A model generated the notes under the pieces. That model saw only the letters and a program-made list of their open reading frames with translations. It did no database searches and was not told the origin of the DNA. 64,000 bases of DNA, from NCBI RefSeq assembly GCF_003610295.1, contig NZ_RAPV01000002.1, positions 434,001-498,000 on the forward strand. The letters are read 5' to 3'. The stretch comes from Paraburkholderia sp. BL23I1N1 (GTDB lineage: Bacteria; Pseudomonadota; Gammaproteobacteria; Burkholderiales; Burkholderiaceae). Position 1 is the stretch's first letter; every line of letters starts with the position of its first letter. The position numbers and the translations under genes were made by a program. Shown here one piece after another: positions 37,843 through 45,936 of this stretch.

Positions 37843-38438
37843 CCATCAAACGCTTTTTCCCGCTTCGGCTCGCTGCCGTGCTCTGGATCGTGCTGGCCAT
37901 ATGGCTCGCGGTACCGGGCGCGGCGTATGCCGATTCGATCGCGGTGCAGCGCGCCTCGCTGCAATCGGACAACACCGGCTGGAGCCTCGACGCGCGTTTC
38001 GACTTCGACCTGAACAGCAATCTCGAAGACGCGGTCAACAAGGGCATTCCGCTGTACTTCACGACCGACTTCGAGCTGAGCCGGCCGCGCTGGTACTGGT
38101 TCGACGAACAGCCGGTGAGCGTGTCGCAGAGCATTCGCCTGTCGTTCCAGCCGCTCACGCGTGAGTACCGTGTGTCGAGCGTGTCGTCGGGCGGGTTGCA
38201 GCTCGGCTTCACGACGCTGAAGGATGCGCTAGCCGTGATCAAGCACATCACATCGTGGCATGTGATTGACCGTAGTCAGGTGCGTGCCGGCGAGACGTAC
38301 AACGCCTCGGTACGCATGCAACTCGACATTGCGCTGATGCCCAAGCCGTTCCAGATCGACGCGGTGAACAACCGCGACTGGAATCTCGCGTCCGAGTGGA
38401 AGCGTTTTACCTTCACGGTGACCGAACGTGCTAAATAG
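37839..38438 (+). CDS. DUF4390 family exported protein
   Basis: A 199-residue protein with an N-terminal signal peptide (hydrophobic segment ~8-26, cleavage near AYA-DSI). The DUF4390 body (VQRASLQSDNTGWSLDARFDFDLN, GIPLYFTTDFELSRPRWYWFDEQ) is exported, probably to the periplasm. It starts with GTG at 37839 inside the rsmB stop (GTGA) and ends 11 bp inside ntrY. The family has no known function. Its fixed place before ntrY suggests a role in that signalling system, which is inference. Confidence 0.85.
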   Translation: MTIKRFFPLRLAAVLWIVLAIWLAVPGAAYADSIAVQRASLQSDNTGWSLDARFDFDLNSNLEDAVNKGIPLYFTTDFELSRPRWYWFDEQPVSVSQSIRLSFQPLTREYRVSSVSSGGLQLGFTTLKDALAVIKHITSWHVIDRSQVRAGETYNASVRMQLDIALMPKPFQIDAVNNRDWNLASEWKRFTFTVTERAK

Positions 38439-40842
38439 AGTGCGCCGCGCCACCAGTGTCAGCAGTATCGTCGTGCGCGTGCTGGTGTCCACGGTCGCCG
38501 TGACGGCCGTGCTGCTGCTCGTGCTGCTTGCAGCCGCGAGCGCGAACACCGAATTCTTCGACCGCTATTACCAGTGGCTGTATGCGGCCAACCTTGTGGT
38601 CGCGATGATCTTTTTGCTGGTGGTGGCGACGCTCGTCATCATCATCATTGCGCGGCTTAAAAAAGGTAAGTTCGGCACACGGCTATTAGCGAAACTCGCG
38701 TTTTTCATGGCGCTAGTTGGCGTGGTGCCAGGCGGGATTATTTACGTCGTCTCGTACCAGTTCGTGTCGCGCAGTATCGAGTCGTGGTTCGACGTGAACG
38801 TTGAAACCGCGCTGACCTCGGGCCTGAATTTGGGCCGCGGCATGCTCGATGCGTCGCTGTCCGATCTGCAGACCAAGGGCCGCTTGATGTCCGAGCAGCT
38901 CGCGAGCGCGGATGCCGCCGGCACCACGCTCACGCTGCTGCGCTTGCGCGACCAGTTCGGCGTGCAGGACGCGACGATCGTCGAACCTACGCGCAGCATG
39001 TCGGGCGCGACGCCGGATATGCACGTGGTCGCGCAGGCGTCCGGCAATTACGCGACGCTTGTGCCGAACGATTTGCCCACGCCGTTGATGATCGATCAGG
39101 CGCGCGGTCGCGGCTATGCGGCGATCGAAGGCGAAGTCGACGGCGATCCGCACGCGCACGGCAGCAAGGGCGCGCTGCGGCTGCGCATCGTGCAGCGCAT
39201 TCCCGATTCGAACGCCTTGCTGCTGCAGCCCACCGAGCGCTTCCTGCAACTCACGCAGCCGGTGTCGCCCTCGCTCGCGCGCAATGCCGACGCGGTGCAG
39301 CGTGCCTATCGCGAGTATCAGGAGAAGGCGCTGGGCCGCACCGGCTTGCGCAAGATGTACATCGGCACGCTGACGCTCGCGCTGTTTCTCGCCACCTTCA
39401 TCGCGATGATGCTGGCGCTCGCGCTCGGCAATCAGCTTGCGCGGCCGTTGTTCCTGCTCGCGCAGGGCACCAAGGAAGTGACCGAGGGCGACTACACGCC
39501 GAAGCGTGAAATCAAATCGCGCGACGAACTGGGCTTCCTCACGCAGTCGTTCAACGCCATGACGCGGCAACTGTCCGAAGCGCGCGCGGCGGTCGAGAAC
39601 AACCGCATCGCGCTCGAGCACTCCAAGGCCTATCTGGAAAGCATTCTCGCGAACTTGACCGCGGGCGTGTTCGTGTTCGACAGGCAGTTCCGTCTCACCA
39701 CGGCCAACCGCGGCGCCGAGCGGATTTTCCGCCAGCAGTTCCAGGAAGTACTGGGGTCGGCGCTGGAGCAGATCGGCGTGTTGAGCGAATTCGGCGGGAT
39801 GGTGCGCAAGGCGTTTGCCGATCGCGAAGCCGCGAGCGGCGACGGTCACGACGATCGCGGCCACTGGCAGCAACAGTTCTCGGTGCAGGTGCCGGGCGAA
39901 ACCGAGCCGCTCACCTTGCTTGTGCGTGGCGCGCGCCTTGTATCCGCCACCGACCGCGACGCCGAAGACATGCAGACTTCCGGCTATGTGATCGTGTTCG
40001 ACGATATTTCGGATGTGATTTCCGCGCAGCGTTCGATCGCCTGGGGCGAAGTGGCGCGGCGTCTCGCGCATGAGATCAAGAATCCGCTCACGCCGATTCA
40101 GCTTTCCGCCGAGCGTTTGCAGATGAAGCTTGCTGACAAGCTCTCGCCGTCGGATGCCGATGTGTTGAAGCGCGGCGCGACCACGATCGTCAATCAGGTC
40201 GCGGCGATGAAGCAGATGGTCGACAATTTCCGCGACTATGCGCGCACGCCGCCGGCGGTGCTCGCGCATCTGCAGCTGAACGAACTGGTCAGCGAGGTGC
40301 TGACGCTGTACGGTATCGAGGAAGGCAAGGGCGCGATTCAGGTCGAGCTCGCGGATTTGCCGGCGATTCGCGGTGACGCGACACAATTGCGTCAGGTGAT
40401 TCACAACCTGCTGCAGAATGCGCAGGATGCCGTGGCCGACGTCGAACAACCGCGTGTGCTGCTCGAGACGAGGACAGTAGAATACGGAGACCCCGACGCG
40501 GAAGGCAAAGTACATGTCGCGGTGCGTCTCACAGTGTCGGATAACGGACCGGGCTTCCCCGCGCGTATCCTCACACGTGCATTCGAACCTTACGTGACGA
40601 CCAAGGCCAAAGGTACGGGTCTCGGTCTGGCGATGGTCAAGAAGATCGTCGACGAACACGGTGCGCGCATCGACATTCGCAACCGCATGAAAGCGGGCGA
40701 TGTGATCGAGGGCGCGCAAATTTCGATCCTCTTCCTTCAACTGGCAGACGATGCCGCGGCACCTGGAGAGGGGCTGCGGCCGGCGCATGGCAACGCGTCG
40801 CAGGGAACGACAAAAGCAACAGTGCAGACAAAGGCAGCGTAA
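38428..40842 (+). CDS. ntrY: Sensor histidine kinase NtrY
   Basis: An 804-residue membrane-bound kinase, partner of ntrX. Three N-terminal transmembrane helices and one near residue 310 bracket a large periplasmic region. A HAMP linker, a PAS domain (YLESILANLTAGVFVFDRQF), the dimerisation and phosphorylation box with His548 (ARRLAHEIKNPLTPIQLSAE), and the ATPase domain (NLLQNAQDAV, VSDNGPGFP, GTGLGLAMVKKIVDEH) follow. NtrYX systems respond to nitrogen or redox status. It starts with GTG at 38428 overlapping the DUF4390 gene. Confidence 0.9.
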   Translation: MLNRVRRATSVSSIVVRVLVSTVAVTAVLLLVLLAAASANTEFFDRYYQWLYAANLVVAMIFLLVVATLVIIIIARLKKGKFGTRLLAKLAFFMALVGVVPGGIIYVVSYQFVSRSIESWFDVNVETALTSGLNLGRGMLDASLSDLQTKGRLMSEQLASADAAGTTLTLLRLRDQFGVQDATIVEPTRSMSGATPDMHVVAQASGNYATLVPNDLPTPLMIDQARGRGYAAIEGEVDGDPHAHGSKGALRLRIVQRIPDSNALLLQPTERFLQLTQPVSPSLARNADAVQRAYREYQEKALGRTGLRKMYIGTLTLALFLATFIAMMLALALGNQLARPLFLLAQGTKEVTEGDYTPKREIKSRDELGFLTQSFNAMTRQLSEARAAVENNRIALEHSKAYLESILANLTAGVFVFDRQFRLTTANRGAERIFRQQFQEVLGSALEQIGVLSEFGGMVRKAFADREAASGDGHDDRGHWQQQFSVQVPGETEPLTLLVRGARLVSATDRDAEDMQTSGYVIVFDDISDVISAQRSIAWGEVARRLAHEIKNPLTPIQLSAERLQMKLADKLSPSDADVLKRGATTIVNQVAAMKQMVDNFRDYARTPPAVLAHLQLNELVSEVLTLYGIEEGKGAIQVELADLPAIRGDATQLRQVIHNLLQNAQDAVADVEQPRVLLETRTVEYGDPDAEGKVHVAVRLTVSDNGPGFPARILTRAFEPYVTTKAKGTGLGLAMVKKIVDEHGARIDIRNRMKAGDVIEGAQISILFLQLADDAAAPGEGLRPAHGNASQGTTKATVQTKAA

Positions 40843-41532
40843 ATGGCAACCATCCTGGTGGTAGATGATGAAATGGGCATCCGGGAATTGCTCTCGGAGA
40901 TCCTGAGCGACGAGGGGCATGTCGTGGAGGCCGCGGAAAACGCGCAGGAAGCGCGCGAATTCCGCTTGCGCCAGGCGCCGGACCTGGTGCTGCTCGACAT
41001 CTGGATGCCCGACACCGACGGCGTGACCTTGCTCAAGGAATGGGCCGCGCAAGGGCAGCTGACCATGCCGGTGATCATGATGTCCGGCCACGCAACCATC
41101 GATACGGCGGTTGAAGCGACCAAGATCGGCGCACTCAATTTCCTCGAGAAGCCGATTGCGTTGCAGAAGCTGCTGAAGGCAGTCGAGCAAGGCCTTGCTC
41201 GCGGCAATGCTGCGAGCACGCCGGGCGGCGCGGTCGCCAAGCCGGCGCTGCCGGTCAGCGCTTCGGCGGTGGCATCGGCGGCTGCGTTGCCGATGCTCTT
41301 GGCGGATGGCATGGGCAGCGGTGCGTTGGCCGCGCAAACGGCGTCGATCTCGTTCGACATTCCGTTGCGCGACGCACGCGATGCGTTCGAGCGCGCTTAC
41401 TTCGAATACCACCTCGCGCGCGAGAACGGCAGCATGACGCGCGTCGCCGAAAAGACCGGGCTGGAGCGCACGCACTTGTATCGCAAGCTCAAGCAGCTCG
41501 GTGTCGATCTCGGCAAGAACAAAGGGGAGTGA
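40843..41532 (+). CDS. ntrX: NtrX-type response regulator lacking the AAA+ domain
   Basis: A 229-residue response regulator. The receiver domain (ILVVDDEMGIRELL, phosphorylated Asp in LVLLDIWMPDTDG, MMSGHATIDTAVEA, Lys in FLEKPI) ends near residue 125. An Ala-rich linker (~130-165) leads to a Fis-type helix-turn-helix (AFERAYFEYHLARENGSMTRVAEKTGLERTHLYRKLK). Classical NtrX is about 450 residues, with a sigma-54-contacting AAA+ ATPase between these two parts. That domain is absent here with no sign of a frameshift. So it should regulate without sigma-54. It starts 1 base after the ntrY stop. Confidence 0.88.
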   Translation: MATILVVDDEMGIRELLSEILSDEGHVVEAAENAQEAREFRLRQAPDLVLLDIWMPDTDGVTLLKEWAAQGQLTMPVIMMSGHATIDTAVEATKIGALNFLEKPIALQKLLKAVEQGLARGNAASTPGGAVAKPALPVSASAVASAAALPMLLADGMGSGALAAQTASISFDIPLRDARDAFERAYFEYHLARENGSMTRVAEKTGLERTHLYRKLKQLGVDLGKNKGE

Positions 41533-41647
41533 ACGGCTGCGCGATATGTGCAGGCGCACACAGGTGCCTGCAGGTTCGGCGTGGCAGATTTTTTCGAAAG
41601 GGGGCTTGCCGACCTGCTGACCCTTTGCTATTATCTCGTTCTTCGTT

Positions 41648-41723
41648 GGCCCGGTAGCTCAGTTGGTAGAGCAGCGGATTGAAAATCCGCGTGTCGATGG
41701 TTCGATTCCGTCCCAGGCCACCA
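41648..41723 (+). tRNA. tRNA-Phe (anticodon GAA)
   Basis: A 76-base cloverleaf. It has the D arm TAGCTCAGTTGGTAGAGCA, the anticodon arm GCGGA-TTGAAAA-TCCGC carrying GAA, the T arm GATGG-TTCGATT-CCGTC, and encoded CCA. The acceptor GGCCCGG / CCAGGCC has one non-Watson-Crick pair (C5-A68). Confidence 0.93.
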
Positions 41724-41730
41724 GGATTCA

Positions 41731-41772
41731 GCCCTAGGAAATCGCAAGATTCCTGGGGCTTTTCCTTTTTTG
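41731..41772 (+). terminator. Terminator of tRNA-Phe
   Basis: A 10-bp stem (GCCCTAGGAA / TTCCTGGGGC, one T-G pair, loop about 8) is followed by TTTTCC and TTTTTT. Confidence 0.8.
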
Positions 41773-42161
41773 CCCCGTTTATGACGGGCGTTCGTGACGG
41801 CATGGCTTGCTTGCCGCTTTGGCGGGCGTGCTCGGCGGTGTTGGGCGTCGCGTGATAAAATCGCGCCAGTTCAAGCACTTGCGTGTGAGCGCGCTACTGG
41901 CGGCACCACCGCGCCGAACACGTCTTTTCGTATCCAGAAGCTGGTTTTTTTCGCACTCTGCCGCAATACGGCGATGCCGCGACAAGTGCCGAACCCTTCG
42001 CCCGACGATTAACGGTATAAGCGCCCAGCGACTCTGCATGCGGAAGGCGCGGCCTATACTGCTTTGGGCCGGCAGCAGTGCCGGCACGCGTCGCGCCGCG
42101 TTGCTTGCATGGCGCACCTCGCGCAGCGCGACGTGGCACTCATCATTCACGGAGTTTCACG
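41773..42161 (+). other. 389-bp region upstream of queC with leader hairpin
   Basis: No convincing gene. TATACT at 42055-42060 could be a -10 box, about 100 bp before queC. A perfect stem, GCCGGCA-GCAG-TGCCGGC (42068-42085), lies just downstream of it, in what would be the queC leader RNA. I do not recognise a known preQ1 riboswitch in it. Confidence 0.4.
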
Positions 42162-42893
42162 GTGACCCGCAAAGACGCTAAACGTAGCGCTCTGGTGCTG
42201 TTTTCCGGCGGCCAGGATTCCGCCACGTGCCTCGCCTGGGCGCTCGAACGTTATGAAACGGTCGAAACGCTGGGATTCGATTATGGCCAGCGGCACCGAG
42301 TCGAACTCGAATGCCGCGAGGGGTTTCGTAACGCTGTGGCGCGCGCCTTTCCAGTGTGGGCCGATCGGCTCGGCGAAGATCACATGATCGACCTGTCGGT
42401 GCTCGGTTCGATCAGCGATACGGCCATGACGCGCGAGATCGAGATTCACGCCACCGCGAACGGTTTGCCGAATACGTTTGTCCCGGGCCGCAATCTGATG
42501 TTCATGACGATCGCTGCGGCCATCGCGTATCGGCGTGGTTTGCAGGTGCTGGTCGGCGGCATGTGCGAGACGGACTTTTCGGGCTACCCCGATTGCCGCG
42601 ACGATACGATGAAGGCATTGCAGGTCGCGCTGAACCTCGGCATGGACACGCGCTTCCTGCTCGAAACGCCGCTCATGTGGCTCGACAAGGCGGACACGTG
42701 GCGTCTCGCGCATGAGCTGGGCGGCGACGAACTGGTCGAACTGGTGCGCGTCGAAACGCACACCTGCTATGTCGGCGAGCGTGCCGAATTGCATGCATGG
42801 GGTTTTGGCTGCGGCGAATGCCCGGCGTGCCGTTTGCGCAAGCGGGGTTATGAAGCGTATCTGGCCGGCGAGAAGGTGACCGAGCCGGTGTAA
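42162..42893 (+). CDS. queC: 7-cyano-7-deazaguanine synthase QueC
   Basis: A 243-residue ATP-dependent enzyme that turns 7-carboxy-7-deazaguanine into preQ0, the queuosine precursor. It has the PP-loop [13 protein letters not shown] at the start and four zinc-ligand cysteines near the end (CYVGERAE..., [11 protein letters not shown]). It starts with GTG at 42162, with GGAG seven bases upstream; the longer upstream frame has no homology. It leads queC-queE-queD, which together make preQ0 from a GTP-derived pterin. Confidence 0.94.
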   Translation: MTRKDAKRSALVLFSGGQDSATCLAWALERYETVETLGFDYGQRHRVELECREGFRNAVARAFPVWADRLGEDHMIDLSVLGSISDTAMTREIEIHATANGLPNTFVPGRNLMFMTIAAAIAYRRGLQVLVGGMCETDFSGYPDCRDDTMKALQVALNLGMDTRFLLETPLMWLDKADTWRLAHELGGDELVELVRVETHTCYVGERAELHAWGFGCGECPACRLRKRGYEAYLAGEKVTEPV

Positions 42894-43006
42894 CGGTGTA
42901 ACGGTCTGGCGCTTGCACAGCAGTTTTGCGCTGGCGCACCGTGCACACCGCGCAAACAGGGCGCAGCGCAGGCAATTATTTTCAGGAACACACGGCAGAA
43001 AGCAGC

Positions 43007-43639
43007 ATGACTTACGCGGTCAAGGAAATCTTCTACACATTGCAGGGCGAGGGCGCGAATGCCGGGCGTCCGGCCGTGTTCTGCCGGTTCGCCGGCTGCA
43101 ATCTGTGGTCGGGCCGCGAAGAAGATCGTGCGGAAGCTGTCTGCCAGTTCTGCGATACGGACTTCGTCGGGACGGACGGTGAGAACGGTGGCAAGTACCG
43201 CACGCCCGAAGAACTGGTGCAGATGATCGCGTCGCAATGGCCGGAAGGCGAGGGTGAGCGCTTCGTGGTCTGCACGGGCGGTGAACCGATGTTGCAGATC
43301 GATCAGCCGTTTGTCGATGCGCTGCATGCCGCCGGCTTCGAAATCGCTATCGAAACCAACGGCTCGCTGCCGGTGCTCGAAACGATCGACTGGATCTGCG
43401 TGAGCCCGAAGGCCGACGCGCCGCTCGTTGTCACCAAGGGCAACGAATTGAAGGTCGTGATTCCGCAGGACAACCAGCGGTTGTCCGAGTATGCGAAGCT
43501 CGACTTCGAGTATTTCCTCGTCCAGCCGATGGACGGCCCGTCGCGCGACCTCAACACCAGGCTCGCGATCGACTGGTGCAAACGCCATCCGCAATGGCGC
43601 CTGTCGATGCAGACCCACAAGTATCTGAACATTCCCTGA
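43007..43639 (+). CDS. queE: 7-carboxy-7-deazaguanine synthase QueE
   Basis: A 210-residue radical-SAM enzyme that contracts 6-carboxytetrahydropterin to 7-carboxy-7-deazaguanine. The iron-sulphur cysteines follow the QueE-specific C-N14-C-N2-C spacing (starting at GCNLW, ending VCQFC) instead of the usual CX3CX2C. The SAM motif TGGEPMLQ is intact. The ATG is at 43007. It acts between QueD and QueC. Confidence 0.93.
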   Translation: MTYAVKEIFYTLQGEGANAGRPAVFCRFAGCNLWSGREEDRAEAVCQFCDTDFVGTDGENGGKYRTPEELVQMIASQWPEGEGERFVVCTGGEPMLQIDQPFVDALHAAGFEIAIETNGSLPVLETIDWICVSPKADAPLVVTKGNELKVVIPQDNQRLSEYAKLDFEYFLVQPMDGPSRDLNTRLAIDWCKRHPQWRLSMQTHKYLNIP

Positions 43640-43645
43640 TTTGCC

Positions 43646-44092
43646 GTGCTGACGATTACACGAAAACTCGAATTCGACGCGGGCCACCGCATCCCCGATC
43701 ACCGCAGCCAGTGCCGTAATCTGCACGGCCATCGCTATGTGCTCGAAATCACGCTGCAAGGCGACCTGGTCGACACCGAAGGCGCGCCGGATCGCGGCAT
43801 GGTGATGGACTTCGCCGACGTGAAGTCGCTCGCGGTCGAACATCTGGTCGACAAGTGGGACCATGCGTTTCTCGTCTACGAAGGCGATACGCAGGTACGC
43901 GGTTTTCTGGACACCATGGCGGGACACAAGACGGTCGTGCTCGATCGCATTCCCACCGTCGAAAATCTCGCCGCCGTCGCGTTCGACATCCTCGCGAATG
44001 TCTACGACGCGCATTACGGCGTGAATCTGCGTTTGCACAAGGTGCGTTTGTTCGAGACGCCGAACTGCTGGGCCGACGTAGTCCGCGATTGA
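43646..44092 (+). CDS. queD: 6-carboxy-5,6,7,8-tetrahydropterin synthase QueD
   Basis: A 148-residue T-fold enzyme acting on dihydroneopterin triphosphate, the first committed queuosine step. The zinc histidines are in FDAGHRI and LHGHRYV, and the catalytic cysteine is in SQCRNLHGH. The C-terminal PTVENLAAVAFDIL and LFETPNCWADV are typical. It starts with GTG at 43646, six bases after the queE stop; an internal ATG start is unlikely because it would cut the fold. Confidence 0.93.
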   Translation: MLTITRKLEFDAGHRIPDHRSQCRNLHGHRYVLEITLQGDLVDTEGAPDRGMVMDFADVKSLAVEHLVDKWDHAFLVYEGDTQVRGFLDTMAGHKTVVLDRIPTVENLAAVAFDILANVYDAHYGVNLRLHKVRLFETPNCWADVVRD

Positions 44093-44194
44093 ACCCGGGG
44101 TCGCGCGACAAGATCCCGCGCGGCCCGATCCTGCGGCCCAACCCCCGCGTTATTGTCACGGTATGATCGCTCCGATAACCACACGGAGCGAGAC

Positions 44195-44326
44195 ATGCCG
44201 TTCACCGCATTGCGTCGCAGCAAGCATTCAGGCCGTCACGGCCCAGGCGTTGGTCTGTTCCACCACGCCAGCATCCTCAGCCGCGTTTCAGGCGATGTGT
44301 CCCATCGCCAGGGAGCGCGACAATGA
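44195..44326 (+). CDS. Possible 43-residue upstream ORF coupled to the aldolase gene
   Basis: An open frame from ATG 44195, with GGAG six bases upstream, ends at a TGA that overlaps the aldolase ATG (ATGA). It encodes a basic peptide rich in His, Arg and Ser with no recognised domain. A 7-bp inverted repeat (CGCTCCG / CGGAGCG, 44168-44190) covers its ribosome binding site. The overlap suggests translational coupling, but the aldolase gene also has its own ribosome binding site. It could be chance. Confidence 0.3.
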   Translation: MPFTALRRSKHSGRHGPGVGLFHHASILSRVSGDVSHRQGARQ

Positions 44327-45105
44327 GTACCTTCACGAACCCCCTCAAGCAACGTCTGAAAGAAGCCGATCCGCTGTTCGGCCTGTGGCTTTCGCTCGGC
44401 AGCGATTCTGCAGCCGAGGCGCTCGCGCACGCCGGTTTCGACTGGCTGCTGATCGACATGGAGCATGCGCCCAACGATAGCGGGGACGTCACCTCGCAAT
44501 TGCGCGCGATCGCTGCCGCGCATCTGCCGAGCGAGCCGGTCGTGCGCGTGCCCGCCAGCGAGGCGTGGCTCGTCAAGCGCGTGCTGGACGCGGGCGCCCG
44601 TACGCTGATGTTCCCGAATATCGAAACCGCGGAAGAGGCGGCACACGCCGTGCGTCTGACGCAGTATCCGACCGCTGAAGCGCTCGACGGTCAGCGTGGC
44701 GTGGCCGGCGCGGTGCGGGCGGCGGCGTACGGCATGCGGCGCGACTACGTGCAGACCGCCAACGCGCAGATCGCGACTATCGTGCAGATCGAGTCGGCGC
44801 GCGGCTTGCAGGAAGTCGAGAAGATCGCGGCGACACCGGGCGTGGATTGCCTGTTCGTCGGACCGGCCGATCTCGCCGCGAGCCTCGGCCACCTCGGCGA
44901 TTCGAAGCATGCCGACGTGCAGGCTGCGATGGCGCGCATTGTCAGCGCCGCCGATAAGGCCGGTATCGCCGCCGGAATTTTCGCTATGGATGTCGCGAGC
45001 GCAAAGCAGCATCGCGATGCCGGTTTTCGATTTATCGCCTTGGCCGCCGACGTCATGTGGATGTTGCGCGCAACCCGCCAGGCATTGCAGGAGGTAAGGA
45101 CATGA
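44323..45105 (+). CDS. HpcH/HpaI-family aldolase
   Basis: A 260-residue class II, metal-dependent aldolase that cleaves or forms 2-keto-3-deoxy acids and related hydroxy-keto acids, usually giving pyruvate. Family landmarks: FGLWLSLGSDSAAEALAHAGFDWLLIDMEHAPN, VRVPASE, MFPNIETAEEA, IVQIESARGLQEVEKIA, CLFVGPADLAASLGH. The exact substrate is unclear. GGGAG precedes the ATG at 44323. Its stop overlaps the Sel1-repeat gene start. Confidence 0.85.
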   Translation: MSTFTNPLKQRLKEADPLFGLWLSLGSDSAAEALAHAGFDWLLIDMEHAPNDSGDVTSQLRAIAAAHLPSEPVVRVPASEAWLVKRVLDAGARTLMFPNIETAEEAAHAVRLTQYPTAEALDGQRGVAGAVRAAAYGMRRDYVQTANAQIATIVQIESARGLQEVEKIAATPGVDCLFVGPADLAASLGHLGDSKHADVQAAMARIVSAADKAGIAAGIFAMDVASAKQHRDAGFRFIALAADVMWMLRATRQALQEVRT

Positions 45106-45806
45106 AGGGGATGGTGCAGTGCGTGGCGATGCGTCTGGCGGTCACGGCGGCGTTGATGGTGAATGTCACGGCGTATGCGCAGGACAACCACGCTGCGAAA
45201 CCGACTGATCCGGAGACGCAAACCGCGGTCGCCGATTACAACGCCGGCAATCTGGGCGCGGCGCTGGCCGAATTCCGCAAAGCGGCGCAGCACGGCAGCC
45301 GCCTTGCCGAGTTCAACTACGCGATGATGCTGCTCAACGGCGAAGGCACCACGGCCAATGTCGACGAAGGCAAGAAGTGGCTGCGCAAAGCCGCCGACGC
45401 CAACATGTCGCACGCGCAGTACGTGTACGGCAAGATGTACGACGACGGTGAGTTTGTTGGGCGTGATCCGGTCGAGGCGCATCGGTGGTTTCTGAAGGCC
45501 GCGCAGCAGGGGCACATTCAGGCGGAACTCGCACTGGCCAACCAGTTCCTCGATGGCCGTGGCACGACTCGCGACAACCAGCAGGCGTTCGTCTGGTACA
45601 AGAAGGCCGCGCAAGGTGGCGACATGACGGCGCAGTACGTGACCGGCTCGTTCTACGAGCGTGGTGGCGACGGCGTGGACAAGAATCTGAACGTGGCGCG
45701 CGCCTATTACGCGGCAGCGGCGGCACAGGGCGATCCGGCGGCGAAACTCAAGTATCAGCAACTGAGCGCGCAATTGCGGGATCAGAAGGAAGTGAAACCG
45801 CAGTAG
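45102..45806 (+). CDS. Exported Sel1-repeat (TPR-like) protein
   Basis: A 234-residue secreted protein. A signal peptide (cleavage near AYA-QDN, residue ~27) is followed by at least four Sel1-like repeats, recognisable by A..YG.MY.DGE..G.D...A..W..KAA. Such repeats mediate protein contacts, often in envelope or signalling complexes. GGAGGTAAGG gives a very strong ribosome binding site for the ATG at 45102, overlapping the aldolase stop. The partner is unknown. Confidence 0.82.
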   Translation: MKGMVQCVAMRLAVTAALMVNVTAYAQDNHAAKPTDPETQTAVADYNAGNLGAALAEFRKAAQHGSRLAEFNYAMMLLNGEGTTANVDEGKKWLRKAADANMSHAQYVYGKMYDDGEFVGRDPVEAHRWFLKAAQQGHIQAELALANQFLDGRGTTRDNQQAFVWYKKAAQGGDMTAQYVTGSFYERGGDGVDKNLNVARAYYAAAAAQGDPAAKLKYQQLSAQLRDQKEVKPQ

Positions 45807-45821
45807 ATGAAACCGCAGTAA
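45792..45821 (+). repeat. 15-bp tandem duplication including the stop codon
   Basis: GTGAAACCGCAGTAG is directly followed by ATGAAACCGCAGTAA. The last codons of the Sel1 gene (Val-Lys-Pro-Gln-stop) are repeated as Met-Lys-Pro-Gln-stop just past the real stop. Confidence 0.75.
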
Positions 45822-45823
45822 AT

Positions 45824-45859
45824 AAAAAAGGGGCGCTCCTGACGGTGCGCCCCTTTTGT
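45824..45859. terminator. Bidirectional terminator between the Sel1 gene and rodA
   Basis: AAAAAAGGGGCGC and GCGCCCCTTTT form an 8-bp GC stem with A and T flanks around a 10-base loop. It serves two convergent transcripts. Confidence 0.82.
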
Positions 45860-45936
45860 TTAGCCTTCGTTCCTTGGCCTGCCTTGATTTTGCAGCCCTG
45901 CAGCGTTCACCTCCGCAAGCAAGGCGCTGCTCCGCG

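Noticed and set aside
38713..41559. A 948-codon open frame on the minus strand, opposite ntrY and ntrX
   Set aside because: It is the mirror of two well-recognised genes in GC-rich DNA, its product is Arg/His-rich without domains, and it has no ribosome binding site.
41773..42161. A known preQ1 riboswitch upstream of queC
   Set aside because: Only a simple stem is visible; the conserved pseudoknot sequences of the known classes were not found by eye.
42848..44038. A 396-codon minus-strand frame opposite queE and queD
   Set aside because: It is antisense to two intact queuosine genes with full motifs.
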